In this document: positions 10,082-18,229 of the stretch, in pieces | Position numbering within the stretch: position 1 is the first letter of the stretch | Layout: every line of letters begins with the position of its first letter | The notes under the pieces: generated by a model | The model's input: only the letters and a program-made list of their open reading frames with translations | What the model was told of the DNA's origin: nothing | Database searches by the model: none | Assembly (NCBI GenBank): GCA_947471745.1 | Contig: CANJKZ010000952.1 | Coordinates: 452,001-516,000, forward strand | DNA: 64,000 bases | Origin: Closterium sp. Naga37s-1 | Lineage: Eukaryota > Streptophyta > Zygnematophyceae > Desmidiales > Closteriaceae | Direction: 5' to 3' | Program-made: the position numbers and the translations under genes

Positions 10082-12006
10082 ATGCATCACGCTGTCCGTC
10101 TGCACAACCTGCTCAGCACCACTGCCAACACCGACAACCTCTCCCCACATCTCAAGTTCACAGGCAAACTGGGCGACATCTCCATGCTCCGCATCTGGGG
10201 TTGCATGGTGCAGTATCGGCCCGCAGCGGCGACCACGGGGAAGTTCGAACGTCGCGCACGCTGGGGCGTGCATCTCGGCATCAGCTTCGAGCATCACGCC
10301 TGGACCATCCTCGATCACGATACTTCACAGATCGTCGCGGCGCGCGACGTCATCTTCTACGAAGACCTCTCCATTCGCACGTTCCAGCACGACCGCCACG
10401 CTGACCGCACCAGGGGCGCGACCAACATCGCGGAATACGAGCGCCTGCCGCGCAGCTTCGCTACTCCTGAAGATGAAGCCGCAACAGCACTTGCGGACCA
10501 GGATCCCACGGATCCCCATCCCGGTCCTCGCCCATGGAGCGACGAAGACGAGGACGAGGACAGCGCTCCCCTCGACTCCTCTCGCGACTCCCTCCTCAGC
10601 CCCACACCCTCCAGTGGTCACAACTCAGACGACGACGTGGTCGAAGTCACCAGCGATCAGCGCCACAACCCCGGTCTCTCTGGCCTCCACATCCTTGGCC
10701 TCCACGCGGCTGTGTCTCGTCCGCCCAAAGCGGTTGAACCCAAAACTCCGCACCAAGCTCTTACTGGTCCTTATGCCAAGGAATGGCGCGCCGCAATGGA
10801 TGCCAAAGTCGCCGCGCTCGAAGCCCGTGACACCTGGGTTCTCGCCGACCGCGCCGCACTGAAGGGGAGACGCGTCCTCTCAGGGAAATGAGTGTTCCGC
10901 GTCAAAACCGCTGCCGACGGCACCATTGAGCGCTTCAAGGCTCGCTGGGTAGTCCGCGGATTCGATCAACGTCACGGCATTGAATTCGATCAGACCTTCG
11001 CCCCTGACAGCCGTCACACCTCTGTCCGCATCCTCCTCGCCATCGCTGCTGCAAAACATCTCCCTCTCCGCCAAATCGACGTCAAAAATGCCTTTCTCTA
11101 CGCACCTGTAGATGCGCTCATCTTCGTCGAGCAACCACACACCTACGGCGACGGCGACGACCGCGTGTGTCAACTCCACAAATCCCTCTACGGCATCAAA
11201 CAGGCACCATGTCTGTGGCAGCAGTATCTCCACCAAATCCTGCTCGACATCGGATTCATTCAGCTGCCTCACGACCCCGGCATGTATCGCCTCCACTATC
11301 GCGGAGACTACATCCTCCTCACGGCGTACGTGGACGACCTCCTCTACACCGGCACCAGCAACGATCTCCTCGCCCAGTTCGAGAAAAACCTCAGCAACCG
11401 CGTCGAAATCACCAGCACCGATCAGGTGACCCAGTTCATGGGTCTCAACATCTCCTACGCCGTCGACGCCATTCATCTCTCCGCCTCCAAGTACACTGAA
11501 ACTATCTCGGCCAAGTTCAACATCCCACATGCCAACCTTTCAACTCCTTACCGCACCCCGGCCACCCCACACAACCCCAACACCACCCCACTCAACCCAT
11601 CCGGACATCAGCTGTATCAGCAGCAACTCGGCTGCCTCCTCTTCGCTGCGGTGACGTGCAGACCTGACTTGTCTTACATCTCGAGTCAGCTCGCTCAGTA
11701 TGCCAAGCGGCCTGAAGGGGAGCACATGCTGGATTTACAGCGCGCCTTGTAGTACTTCATCTCCACACCGCACATTGGCATCACCTACTCAACTCTCACG
11801 ACCCGCTCCTTCAGCCTCGTTGGCTACGTGGACGCAGATCATGCCGCCGACCCTGCGAATCGACGGTCCTGAACCGACTTTCTCTTCCGCCTCGAACCTA
11901 CTGGCCCAATTTCTTGGAATTCCCAGAAGCAAGAAATGGTGGCACTCAACTCTGCCGAAGCTGAGTTCATCGCTGCCACATCAGCAGTTGGCGAAGGACT
12001 CTACCT
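10082..12006 (+). pseudogene. Copia-A reverse transcriptase and RNase H
   Basis: After the integrase tail (about 10082-10750, with LRIWGCMVQYRP) comes the RT domain. Key blocks are EWRAAMDAKVAALE, FRVKTAADGTIERFKARWV, RQIDVKNAFLYAPV and the catalytic AYVDDLLYTG near 11325. RNase H follows (DADHAADPANRRS, then ALNSAEAEFIAATSAVGEGLYL) and is cut at about 12006. Stops interrupt it at 10889 (TGA for Trp in KWVFRVK), 11750 (TAG) and 11870 (TGA for Trp). Confidence 0.87.
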
Positions 12007-13098
12007 TCGGGTGTCACCATTTGGACGATGCGAAACGGTCCAATGTATTGGGGTCGAAGCTTTGCGGGCTGGGGCAGGCAAAGATTTTTGTGTCCAGCAG
12101 GACCACTTGCCCGGTGCGAAAGGGTAAATCCCGTCAGTGCTTGTCCGCGTTGCGACTGGCCGTGGTATTAGCCTTGCGAATAAAATCGGCTGCCTTTTTG
12201 CGGGCGGTCTGAAGTTTCGTGACGAACTGTTGTGACCGTGGTACCAGGTTGTCGAGCGTCGTCGAAGAGGGTACCACCGGGTCCATCCCGTAATTTAAGT
12301 AAAACGGGGATTGCTTGGTCGTTGCGGAGGGTGCGTTGTTATACGCGAACTCCAGCATCGGGAGCGAATCCTCCCACTTGGTCAGATCGGGGCAGTTGGT
12401 GCGTATCAGCTGCTCCATGGTCTGATTTGTCCTTCCGGTCTGTCCGTCGGTTTGCGGGTGATAAGACGACGAAAACTGCAGGCGGGTGCCGTACTGTGCC
12501 CACGTCTCCTGCCAGAACTTCGACGTGAATTTCGGGTCTCGATCGCTGATGATCGCCGAAGGTAACCCGTGTAGGCGTACGACGGTGGAGATGAACAGCT
12601 TCGTTGCGTCTTCGGCTGTGATCGTCGGCATGGTGCGAAATGCGCCATTTCCGTTAATCGGTCAACGATGACCAACACTGAGTTGTTGCCACTTGCGCCA
12701 GCTGGGAGCCCTGTGACGAAATTCATCGTCACCTGTTGCCACGGTCGTTCGGGTGGCTAGAGGGGCTGCAGCAATCCGGCTGGCCGGTGTCGTGACGATT
12801 TCATGACTTGGCAGGTCGGGCATGTTGTCACGTAGCGCTGCACGTCCGTGAGCATGTCGGGCCAATAGTAGTTCCGCTGCAGCAGCTTGAGTGTTTTGTC
12901 GATTCCTAAGTGCCCGAAAAGGTTGGAGTCGCTTACCTCCTCCGTCAGCAACTCCCGTAAGGGCTGGTAGGGGGGTACCCAAATCCAGTTCATACCGGCC
13001 TTTAGGTAATAATTGCCGTGTTGCATAGTAGCCCGTTGGCGAAGATTCTTGAAAAACCTGTCGATCTTATACCCGTGGGTAAATAGTCCTATCAGCAT
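12007..13098 (-). pseudogene. Ty3 integrase
   Basis: Read 13098 to 12007. An HHCC-like N-terminal finger (LFGHLGIDKTLKLLQRNYYW ... CPTCQVMKSSRH) is followed by the catalytic core: Asp in LVIVDRLTEMAHF, second Asp in AIISDRDPKFTSKFW, and then YHPQTDGQTGRTNQT. The last position is normally QTERTNQ, so the catalytic Glu is Gly. A TGA follows ADKH where Arg is expected, and after a frameshift GPFRIVQMVTPEG marks the C-terminal fold before the break at Copia-A. Confidence 0.85.
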
Positions 13099-13131
13099 CG
13101 GGTTCGTGTGGGCGATTAGTACTGCTGCTGT

Positions 13132-14979
13132 CTACATGGATGGGCGGGTCAAGGCGTCAACAATGTTGTTGGCGCCTTTCTTGTACGTGATGGTGTACCG
13201 AAAATTGGACTCGAGGTAGTCCAACCACCGGATTTGTCGCGGGTTGAGTGTCGGTTGCGTGCGCATGTACTGTAGTGATTTGTGGACGATGGCCAGCATT
13301 TCTTTGTCGTGGACAGTTGCAACCCTTTGCCGAAGTCCTGTAGAAGGACAGCGGCGACGGCGAAATCGCTGGCGTCCGTGATGACTTCGAACGGTCGAGA
13401 TGGGTCGGCGAGGCGGAGGACCGGGGGTGAACTCAAAATGTTTTTGAGTTTGTCGAAGGCGGACTGCTCTCTCTCCCCCCACCGAAAAGAATTGTCCTTG
13501 TGCAGCAGATCGGTTAATGGCTTGGTAATCCCTGCAATGTTAGGTACAAAACGGCGAACGCAGTTAACAAAACCCAAAAAAACTTTGCAGCTTGGTAATG
13601 TTAGTCGGCGGCTTCCACTTAGCGATGGCATCGATTTTACGCGGGTCGATCTTAATTCCCTCGCTGGAAACCACGTGCCCCAGGAATTCCAGTTCCGGTT
13701 TCAGGAACTCGCACTTAGAACCTTTCGTAATGAGTCGGTTCTCGTGTAAGCGCCGGAACACCTCCTCCAAATCCTTCAAATGTTCTGCTTCGGTCTTGCT
13801 GTACACCAAGATGCCGTCGAGATACACGATGAATTTTTTGTCCAGCATGTCCCGGAAGACCCCGTTCATTGTTAGCTGGAACGTCGAGGGCGCGTTGGTC
13901 AGTCCGAACGGCATCACTGTATGTTCGTAACTGCCGTAGCGTGTGCGAAATGCAGTCTTCGGGCAGTCGTCGGCGAACACGCGAATCTGGTGGTAGCCCC
14001 CTCGCAAATCGATCTTCGAGAAGTAGCGAGCCCTACAAAGTTGGTCCAGCAGGTCGTCCGCTCGCGGGATCGGGTAACGCGACTTTATCGTGACCCGATT
14101 CAGCGCCCGATAATCAATGCACATGCGCAGGCCTCCGTCCTTCTTCGGCGTGAACAGTATTGGTGCTGCAAATGGTGACCTGCTTGGCCGAATGAACCCC
14201 TTGGCGAGCAAGTAGTCCAATTGGCTTCGCAATTCATCAAGCTCCGGTTGGCTGAGTCGCCAATGTGTTCCAACAGTGGGTTGCGCGCCGGGCTCCAGCT
14301 GTATCCTGTGATCTTCTGGACGCTGAGGTGGTAGGCCGTTGGGCAAGTCATCCGCGAAAATTTCGGGATACCTCCGAATAATGCTCGCCAACTCCTCAGG
14401 GACTACCGCGCTGAGCGTGTCGATGTCGGCAATTTTTTTGGTGGCCGCTACCTCGTACAGGTGTACACTGTAGCCTCTGGCCCCCTTGCTGATCGCCCGC
14501 CTCATGGTGACGGCGTTGACACGCGTCGTCACTGGCTCCGGGTCCGTCCATTTCGGGAGCGTTATCTGCCCCGTATTTCCTCGCACGGTGCATGCTCCTG
14601 TCGTCCAGTCGATCGTCGGATTGTATCGCTGCAGCCAGTCCCGTCCCAGCAGCACATCACAGCCGTCCAAAGTTGTCGCCAGCATCTTCATGCCGAACCC
14701 GAAATTGTCGCCACACTTCATCCGATTTTTTCGCGCTTCATCTCGAATGGCCAGCGGTGTCCCATCCACCAGCCTTGCGTCAATCTCCGGCAGACACCTG
14801 TTCAGCTTCACCCCAATTTGTTTGGCCGTTGCCAGGTTGATGAGATTGTGGCTCGCCCCACCGTCACCGAATATTTTTATTTTGTAGTCGTTAACCCTCC
14901 CTACCAGCAGCACATGGTAGTCCACGTGTTCACCCACGTTATTTGTCCGGGTGCGGTCGATAGCTCTGATCGGTACCAT
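13132..14979 (-). pseudogene. Ty3 protease, reverse transcriptase and RNase H
   Basis: The first ORF (14979-13564) holds the retropepsin entry FGDGGASHNLI, where DSGAS is usual, and then RT blocks: YRALNRVTIKSRYPIPRADD, FSKIDLRGGYHQIR, FRTRYGSYEHTVMPFGLTNA and YLDGILVYSK. RT normally reads YLDDILVY, so a catalytic Asp has become Gly. A frameshift near 13570 leads to the RT connection and RNase H (LLHKDNSFRWGEREQSAFDKL, VITDASDFAVAAVL). Three separate active sites are altered (PR, RT, IN), so the copy is dead. Confidence 0.88.
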
Positions 14980-15039
14980 GACTCGGTGTGGATGGTGATT
15001 TGTTGGGCGACAGGGTCTCGTCAGTAGGGCGCCCGTCTG

Positions 15040-15299
15040 CTACTGACTCGCCTCTTTTCCCGACCCTTCTTCGTCGTTCTTCTTCCCTTGCTTAAGATTC
15101 GGGCAGTCTCTTTTCAGGCGGCCCAGCTGGTTGCATGCAAAGCACGGCCCGGTGGCTCGGCTTGGCGCATCCACGCCGTTGATTGTGGGCTGTTGAGTCG
15201 ATCCACGAAATCGAGGGCCCTCCCGGGAGCTCGATCTCGCCCATTGCATCAATGCATCCGTTGACTCGGCTTCCCGGACGGCGTCGTTAAAGTTGTGTG
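15040..15299 (-). pseudogene. Ty3 gag C-terminal part with zinc knuckle
   Basis: Reads FNDAVREAESTDALMQWARS and then a nucleocapsid finger CFACNQLGRLKRDC before a stop. The finger should be CX2CX4HX4C, but the His is Arg. The first codons join directly to the gag piece ending near 28035 once Copia-B and one copy of its target duplicate are removed. Confidence 0.82.
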
Positions 15300-15304
15300 G
15301 CCGC

Positions 15305-15435
15305 TGTCAAAGTTATATGCTATAGTCTGTGTAGGCTGTAGTGGGGTAGTTCATATAGGGTACAACACTTCTAGGTTTCCTACTTGTACCCAACTGCTTG
15401 CTCAATCAATCATTCCTTCCTTCACTATTCTGACA
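15305..15435 (+). repeat. Copia-B 5' LTR
   Basis: 131 bp, TGTCAAAG...TTCTGACA, followed directly by the PBS. Matches 27897-28029. Confidence 0.93.
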
Positions 15436-15483
15436 TGGTATCAGAGAAGGTTCCCTAGTGGGAACGTTTTTTCAGGGCCCACC
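15436..15483 (+). promoter_or_regulatory. Copia-B PBS, hairpin and GGGCCCACC
   Basis: The PBS TGGTATCAGAGAAGG is followed by GTTCCC-TAGT-GGGAAC (15450-15465), a 6 bp perfect stem with a 4 nt loop, and by GGGCCCACC (15475-15483). The same arrangement with other stem sequences recurs in Copia-C, E, F and H. Confidence 0.7.
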
Positions 15484-15539
15484 ACGATCGTTTTCCTGCC
15501 CTGCTCGAAGCGCGCCTCGCGCCTGCCTCACCTGCCCCG

Positions 15540-16010
15540 TCGCGCCCTCTGCCTTACTGCCGCCCGTAGCGGCCCTGCCCTACCGGCCCGTCGCGGCCCT
15601 GCCCTAACGGCCCGTCGCGGCCCTGACCTAGCCGCCCTTCGCGGCCCTGCCCTGCCGCCACCCGTCGCGGCCCTGCCCTGCACCCGCTCCTGGTAAGCGT
15701 GTCGCCCCTGCCCTGCCCGTCGCGTCACCCTAGGGCACGCGCGCCGCCCCTGCCCTGCCCGTCGCGTCGCCCTAGGGCCCGCGCGCCGCCCCTGCCCTGC
15801 CCATCGCGTCGCCCTAGGGCCCGCGCGCCGCCCCTGCCCTGCCCGTCGCGTCACCCTAGGGCCACCGCGCCGCCCTGCCCTGCCCGTCGCGTCGCCCTAG
15901 GGCCCGCGCGCCGCCACTGCCCTGCCCGTCGCGTCACCCTAGGGCCACCGCGCCCTGCCCTGCCCGTCGCGTCGCCCTAGGGCACGCGCGCCGCCCTGTG
16001 CAAGCCGCCC
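15540..16010 (+). repeat. Copia-B leader minisatellite
   Basis: A GC-rich tandem array between PBS and gag. The main unit is about 42 bp, built around CCTGCCCGTCGCGTC and CCTAGGGC(C/A)CGCGCGCCGC, with about seven copies (15700-16000). Shorter TAGCGGCCCTGCC-type units precede it. ORFs through it are repeat translations. Confidence 0.8.
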
Positions 16011-16148
16011 GCGCACTGCCCCTGCAGCCCGCGAGCCACCCCTGCAGCCCGCGAGCCGCCTCTGCAGCGCCCAGCGCGCCCTGCCAAACCCTAAAATAAA
16101 TAAATAATTATATATATAAAAAAAAGAGGAGCCCTAGGTGCTGCTGCC

Positions 16149-16450
16149 CTAGGTGCTACTGCTGCTACTGCTGCTACTGGCGGTGGCCAGATGCAGCTCC
16201 AGCGACGTCCGCGCGAGTCCCTCACGCCCCAGCAGCTTCGTGAGTGGTACGCTAGTTGGGGTTGTGGCGGCGGCCGTAGTGGCAGTCGCCCTGGAGCTGG
16301 TCAGTCGGGTGCTTCTGGCAGTGGCCAGATGCAGCTGCAGCGGCGTCCGCGCGAGACCCTTACGCCCCAGCAGCTTCGTGAGTGGTACGCTCAGAGTAGA
16401 GGGTCTCGGAGTACCGTTCGCTGCCCGTACGTCATTCGCACAGGTGATCG
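16149..16450 (+). pseudogene. Copia-B gag remnant, first part
   Basis: Two copies of a QLQRRP-RE-(S/T)LTPQQLREWYA segment lead to RCPYVIRTGD, the first half of the extended zinc finger. Copia-C then interrupts at GATCG (16446-16450). The sequence resumes at 22567. The Gag core seen in Copia-E, F and G (retrotran_gag type) has no counterpart upstream. Confidence 0.8.
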
Positions 16451-16586
16451 TGTCAAACATTACATATGTTACTGCTGTGTAGGCTACAGTGGGTTAGCCT
16501 TTAGGGGGTACATTACTCTAGGGTTTCCTACTTGTACTCCCAAACTTGTTAGTTCAATCATTCTCGTCCACTTCTAGATTCTAACA
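16451..16586 (+). repeat. Copia-C 5' LTR
   Basis: TGTCAAAC...TTCTAACA, 136 bp, next to the PBS. Confidence 0.94.
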
Positions 16587-16639
16587 TGGTATCCGACGCC
16601 TAGGTCAGGACCTAGGACCGACGTTGGTTTGGGCCCACC
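16587..16639 (+). promoter_or_regulatory. Copia-C PBS, hairpin and GGGCCCACC
   Basis: After the PBS, CCTAGG-TCAGGA-CCTAGG (16599-16616) can fold as a 6 bp stem, extendable to 8 bp. GGGCCCACC lies at 16631-16639. The stem sequence differs fully from that of Copia-B and E. Confidence 0.65.
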
Positions 16640-16800
16640 GTTCCGCCGCGCCGTCGAGCGCCCCTACTAGCGCCGTCGAGCGCCCCTACTAGCGCCGTCG
16701 AGCGCCCCTTCTTGCGCCGTCGAGCGCCCCTTCTAGCGCCGTCGAGCCCCCCCTTCTAGCGCCGTCGAGCGCCCCTACGAGCGCCGTCGTGTGCCCTCGG
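16640..16800 (+). repeat. Copia-C leader repeat 1
   Basis: About six copies of a ~23 bp unit with core GCGCCGTCGAGCGCCCCT and variable ACTA/TCTA/ACGA tails. Confidence 0.8.
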
Positions 16801-16859
16801 ACAGCCGCGCGCGCCGCTCGTCAGCCGCACGCGCAACCGCCCGCACAGCCGCACGCGGA

Positions 16860-17480
16860 GCTGCCCCAGCCCGTCGCGTCGCCCTTGCGGGCTGCCCTAG
16901 CCCGTCGCGTCGCCCGTGCGGGCTGCCCTAGCCCGTCGCGTCGCCCTTGCGGGCTGCCCTAGCTCGTCGCGTCGCCCTTGCGGGCTACCCTAGCCCGTCG
17001 CGTCGCCCTTGCGGGCTGCCCCAGCCCGTCGCGTTGCCCTTGCGGGCTGCCTTAGCCCGTCGCGTCGCCCCTGCGGGCTGCCTTAGCCCGTCGCGTCGCC
17101 CTTGCGGGCTGCTCTGGCTCGTCGCGTCGCCCATGCGGGCTGTCCCAGCCCGTCGCGTCGCCCTTGCGGGCTGCCCTAGCCCGTCGCGTCGCCCCTGCGG
17201 GCTGCCTTAGCCCGTCGCGTCGCCCTTGCGGGCTGCCCCAGCCCGTCGCGTCGCCCTTGCGGGCTGCCTTAGCCAGTCGCGTCGCCCCTGCGGGCTGCCT
17301 TAGCCCGTCGCGTCGCCCTTGCGGGCTGCTCTGGCTCGTCGCGTCGCCCTTGCGGGCTGTCCCAGCTCGTCGCGTCGCCCTTGCGGGCTGCCCTAGCCCG
17401 TCGCGTCGCCCCTGCGGGCTGCCTTAGCCCGTCGCGTCGCCCTTGCGGGCTGCCCCAGCCCGTCCCGTCGCCCTTGGGAC
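16860..17480 (+). repeat. Copia-C leader repeat 2, 31 bp with 217 bp higher order
   Basis: About twenty copies of a 31 bp unit containing CGTCGCGTCGCCCTTGCGGG and CTGCC(C/T)TAGCC. Variants recur every 217 bp (7 x 31), for example segments beginning near 16947, 17164 and 17381, so blocks of seven units were amplified together. Confidence 0.82.
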
Positions 17481-17902
17481 GGCCGCCCCTGGCCCCTGGA
17501 GCAGCCGCCACTGCAGCAGCCGCCCCTGGCCCCTGGAGCAGCCGCACCTACAGCCGCCCCTGGACCCTGGAGCAGCCGCCCCTGCAGCAGCCGCCCCTGG
17601 TCACCTGGAGCAGCCGCCACTGCAGGAGCCGCCACTGCAGGAGCCGCCCCTGGCCCCTGGAGCAGCTGCCGTCGCGGCCTGGCCCCGCCCTGCAGCAGAT
17701 GCCGCGGAGCTCCCTGCCGCGGCCCGGCCCCGCCCTACAGCTGTAGCGGCCCCGCTGTCGCCGCCGTCTTGCGCCTGCCCTTCCCACCACTGGTGAGCAC
17801 TGCCCTGCCCGCGCTGCTACCGCTGCTACTGCTGCTACTGCTTTTACTGCTCCTGCTGCTACTGCTGTTACTGCCGCTACTGCTGCTACTGCTGCTCCTG
17901 GC
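17481..17902 (+). repeat. Copia-C Pro/Ala and CTG-type low-complexity stretch
   Basis: CCCCTGGAGCAGCCGCC-type units (17490-17670) are followed by a (CTGCTACTG)n-like tract (17810-17900). The tract runs directly into the zinc-finger frame, as in Copia-B at 16140-16190. Confidence 0.65.
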
Positions 17903-18151
17903 GTGGCCAGGCGTCGTCCGCGCGAGCCTCTTTCGCCCCAGCAGCTTCGTGAGTGGTACGCTCAGAGTAGAGGGTCGCTGAGTACTGCTCGCTGCCCGTA
18001 CGTTATTAGCACGGGTGCCCGGACTGGTCAGCCTTGCGGGACGCGTGGTCACACAGAGTCCCATTGCTTCGCCCGTCTGAGTGACGCTTGGCGTACACAG
18101 TTTGGCGACGACGCTGAGCTCCCCGAGAGGGGTCGGACCTGTACACATTGA
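17903..18151 (+). pseudogene. Copia-C gag zinc-finger remnant
   Basis: RRRPREPLSPQQLREWYAQS precedes the finger, which reads C-PYVISTGARTGQP-C-GTRG-H-TESH-C and then FARLSDAWRTQFG. The frame ends shortly after. The next bases (LYTLTTESPQ-like) match a point well inside the protease/pre-integrase region of Copia-F, so a deletion removed the part between. Confidence 0.8.
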
Positions 18152-18229
18152 CTACTGAGTCCCCTCAGGTAGCTGCGTCTGCGTCTGCGTCAGGTCAGCT
18201 GTCGGCCCCCTGCTCGTGTCCTTGATGTT

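Larger units (their letters stand above)
5360..12006 (+). mobile_element. Copia-A (Ty1/copia), 3' truncated
   Basis: A Ty1/copia element inserted in the Ty3 integrase/chromodomain region. It has a 5' LTR (5360-5788), a PBS (TGGTATGAGAGCC at 5789), gag, protease, integrase and RT-RNase H in copia order. RNase H stops near 12006, where the sequence switches to the Ty3 integrase read on the other strand (GPFRIVQMVTPEG). There is no 3' LTR, and about 45 nt of Ty3 between that motif and FHIV are also missing, so one deletion removed both. Gag has a canonical zinc knuckle, and protein similarity to Copia-B to G is low, so this is a different copia lineage. Confidence 0.87.

Noticed and set aside
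16860..17480. CRISPR-like array (regular repeats)
   Set aside because: Units are contiguous 31 bp tandem repeats without unique spacers, inside a eukaryotic retrotransposon.
15528..17796. Arg/Ala/Pro-rich ORFs on both strands
   Set aside because: They follow the GC-rich tandem repeats in the Copia-B and C leaders and show no domain.
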